From the NCBI GenBank assembly GCA_016934895.1, contig JAFGRZ010000123.1:1-6789 (forward strand): a DNA stretch of 6,789 nucleotides, in the 5' to 3' direction. Below the pieces are notes generated by a model. The model was not told the DNA's origin. It searched no databases and was given only the letters and a program-made list of their open reading frames with translations. Both the position numbers and the translations under genes were made by a program. Below, piece by piece: positions 5,121-6,789 of the stretch (within the stretch, counting starts at the first letter, position 1; each line of letters starts with the position of its first letter). Source of the stretch: Candidatus Aminicenantota bacterium (GTDB lineage Bacteria > Acidobacteriota > Aminicenantia > Aminicenantales > UBA8522).

Positions 5121-5730
5121 ATAGTTTCCGAATTGTTCATAAAAGAAGAATTGTCCTTAGGGGAGAGAGGGGAAAGTGAAGATTCGATGCTGCTCGATCC
5201 AAGAGATGTGGACGCGGATGAAACCGGCAACATCTACATCCTTGACCGGAAAGCGGTTCATATACTTTCCTCTGCTTTATTTCGAAGTGACAGCGGAAGG
5301 CAATGTTCTCTGGGGAATAACGACCGAATATGAATTCCGCATCGTCAACCCTGACGGGAAAATCATCAAGAAAATCGTCAAGGATTACGATCCTGAAAAA
5401 CTCACCCAAGAGGATCGAGACAAGAGAGCCAAAGAAATATGGGGCGACCAGGGTCCACCTTCTGACGTTCGCGTCGAGTGGCCAGCCAATTTCCCGGCCT
5501 TCCAAGATTTTGTCTTGGACGACCGCGGCTGGCTTTTTGTCAGGCCATATTCAAAAACAAACGAAGACAAGGGCGACTCTTATGACATTTTCGATACAGA
5601 GGGGAGATACCTGGCAAGAGTTTTGCTGCCCGCCAGGATACGTCTTATCAAGAATGGGAAACTTTATACAATCGAGGAAGACGAAGAGGGCCGCCGCTCT
5701 ATGAAGCGCTATAGCCTTGAATGGAGATAA
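5121..5730 (+). pseudogene. Six-bladed beta-propeller (NHL-like) protein remnant with missing N-terminus, middle and frame change
   Basis: Two pieces of one protein type lie in different frames. The first frame (from a stop at 5118-5120 to about 5264) encodes 'LSLGERGESED' then 'DPRDVDADETGNIYILD', typical of the first blade of secreted six-bladed beta-propeller proteins. The second frame (about 5266-5730) encodes 'FPLLYFEVTAEGNVLWGI', 'EFRIVNPDGKIIKKIVKDYD', 'FVLDDRGWLFVRPY' and 'YDIFDTEGRYLARV', typical of the last blades and ending at a normal-looking C-terminus. The signal peptide and roughly the middle half of a usual 350-400 residue protein are gone, and the frame shifts at 5262-5268. 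The nominal ATG at 5176 in the second frame leads only into nonsense before the junction. I infer a dead gene. Its base composition is more AT-rich than the neighbours. Confidence 0.7.
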
Positions 5731-5836
5731 CCGGATTTTGTTTCGTATGCCCATCTCATCTTTTCCTTTTTTACAGCCAAACGAAGTCGATATTCATCAC
5801 CTGATCGGGTGAGCGATCTGCCGGAACGGCGGAACA
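5731..5836. other. Short intergenic gap between converging genes
   Basis: This 106-bp gap lies between the 3' ends of the propeller remnant and the reductase gene. It holds a 5-bp stem (TCACC 5797-5801, GGTGA 5808-5812) and a run of T at 5757-5772. Neither is arranged as a convincing terminator for either strand. Confidence 0.4.
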
Positions 5837-6789
5837 CTAAGGACGGGCGCGCCAGTAATCCAGAAGATCGGCCAATGTCCGCTCGAGGGGGAGGCGGGGT
5901 TCCCAGCCTGTTTGCTCCCGGATCTTGCGGCTGTCGCCGACAAGACAGGGGATATCCACCTTGCGGAGCCGTTCCGGGTCCTGCTCGATGCGCACATTTC
6001 CGGCTGCGGAGGAAAGAAAAACCTCGAGGATCTCCCGCAACGCCGTCGACCGCCCGGAACAGACGTTATAGACATCACCCGTTCTCCCCTTTTCCAGCAA
6101 AAGGATGTAGGCCCGGACGATGTCGCGGACGTCCGTGAAATCCCTCTGCACGTCGGTTCTCCCGACCCGGAGAACGGGCTCCCGGCCGCCCCGTTCGATC
6201 CGGACGATCTGCCGCGCCCAGTCCGAACAGACGAAATCGGGGCTTTGCCCCGGGCCCGTGTGCGGAAAAGGGCGGGCGATGACCACATCCAGATCTTCCG
6301 AGCGGCGGTAGAAGCCGGCCATGAGCTCTCCGCCGAATTTGCTCAGGGAGTAGGGGCTGATCAAGTGGAACGGGTCGTCCTCCGTTAAAGGCTTGACCTC
6401 CGGACCGTCGGCGGCCGGCAGGACCCCGTAGATGTCGGAGGAGCTGACAAAGAGAATCCGGGCGCCGGGGCAGAACTTCTTCGCCGCCTCGAACAGGAAG
6501 AAAGTCCCCATGACGTTCGTCTCCATGGTCTCCTTCTTCCTCTCCCAGGACTGCCGGACATTGGAAACGGCTCCCAGGTGGAAGATCCAGTCCGGACGGG
6601 CGGACTTGACGGCTTCGAAAACGTCCCTTTCGGAGCGAAGATCAAGCAACCGGATATTGTCCTCGCCCGGGCGGGGAGGCTGGGGGTAGGCCGTCCCATA
6701 GACGGAATTCTCGGAAAGCGGCAGGGCCTCCATCAAATGGCGCCCGGCGAAACCCGTGGCGCCGGTGATGAAAACCCTTCTTTTGGCCA
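5837..6789 (-). CDS. rmd: GDP-4-keto-6-deoxy-D-mannose reductase-like SDR enzyme, 5' end at window edge
   Basis: This NAD(P)-dependent epimerase/dehydratase-family protein has its Rossmann motif 'ITGATGFAG' in bases 6737-6770, upstream of the first internal ATG/TTG, so the true start is further out. The last bases read TG-GCC-AAA, so a preceding A would give ATG one base outside the window and a 317-residue protein, normal for the family. With that numbering, 'FHLGAVSNV' is at about 70-78, the catalytic serines are in 'SSSDIYG' (116-122), and Y147-x3-K151 is in 'YSLSKFGGE'. 'PHTGPGQSPDFVCSDWARQI' and 'VQRDFTDVRDIVRAY' are strong marks of the GDP-4-dehydro-6-deoxy-mannose reductase (Rmd) and GDP-mannose dehydratase-like group. 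Rmd makes GDP-D-rhamnose for surface polysaccharides in the cytoplasm. A related specificity is possible. In 'RPFPHTGPGQ' the usual asparagine is a proline, which I note as unusual. No sugar gene lies to its left; partners would be off the right edge. Confidence 0.85.
   Translation of the reverse strand, partial: AKRRVFITGATGFAGRHLMEALPLSENSVYGTAYPQPPRPGEDNIRLLDLRSERDVFEAVKSARPDWIFHLGAVSNVRQSWERKKETMETNVMGTFFLFEAAKKFCPGARILFVSSSDIYGVLPAADGPEVKPLTEDDPFHLISPYSLSKFGGELMAGFYRRSEDLDVVIARPFPHTGPGQSPDFVCSDWARQIVRIERGGREPVLRVGRTDVQRDFTDVRDIVRAYILLLEKGRTGDVYNVCSGRSTALREILEVFLSSAAGNVRIEQDPERLRKVDIPCLVGDSRKIREQTGWEPRLPLERTLADLLDYWRARP

Noticed and set aside
5797..5812. Small stem TCACC/GGTGA as a terminator between converging genes
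   Set aside because: The stem is only 5 bp and no T-run follows it in either direction.
1..6789. CRISPR array, tRNA or rRNA gene
   Set aside because: No regularly spaced repeats longer than a dozen bases and no recognisable tRNA or rRNA sequence were seen by reading; a covariance-model scan was not possible.

Overview
The window is a GC-rich bacterial chromosomal stretch with several short AT-rich patches. Its mix of families suggests an uncultured, Aminicenantes-like (Acidobacteriota-related) or similar environmental genome: an IS91-type transposase piece, a VapBC pair, a DUF6922-like protein, a small helical protein paired with a nucleotidyltransferase, and a secreted six-bladed beta-propeller remnant. 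That placement is an inference from family recognition only; there is no rRNA or other marker gene.

Layout. Bases 1-154 hold the broken 3' part of an IS91/Y2-type transposase on the + strand. Bases 155-385 hold no gene, only a promoter-like site. On the - strand follow a small DUF6922-like gene (386-628) and a complete type II toxin-antitoxin operon, vapB-vapC (1350 down to 701), with its own promoter and a pair of direct repeats. Bases 1351-1549 form an AT-rich divergent control region carrying the vapBC promoter, a 22-bp REP-like element and a near-consensus + strand promoter overlapped by a perfect inverted repeat.

That second promoter drives a two-gene unit: a four-helix membrane protein of unknown family (1550-2344), overlapped by 11 bp by a winged-helix DNA-binding protein (2334-2957). 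A class C beta-lactamase-fold serine hydrolase (3019-4398) follows on the same strand. A second 22-bp element, similar to the first and in the same orientation, lies at 4491-4512, so the two copies bracket these three genes.

On the - strand at 5095-4524 is a coupled pair: a small helical protein and a nucleotidyltransferase with an apparent in-frame internal deletion that removes its third catalytic aspartate. A + strand remnant of a beta-propeller protein (5121-5730) lacks its N-terminus and middle blades and changes frame near base 5265. The right edge holds a GDP-4-keto-6-deoxy-mannose reductase-like gene (5837-6789, - strand) whose start is probably one base outside the window.

Taken together, this looks like accessory DNA that gains and loses small modules. 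There are one intact and two partial or reduced toxin-antitoxin-like units, and three genes show deletions. The most interesting unexplained unit is the membrane protein plus winged-helix pair with its own operator-like site, possibly linked to the serine hydrolase.
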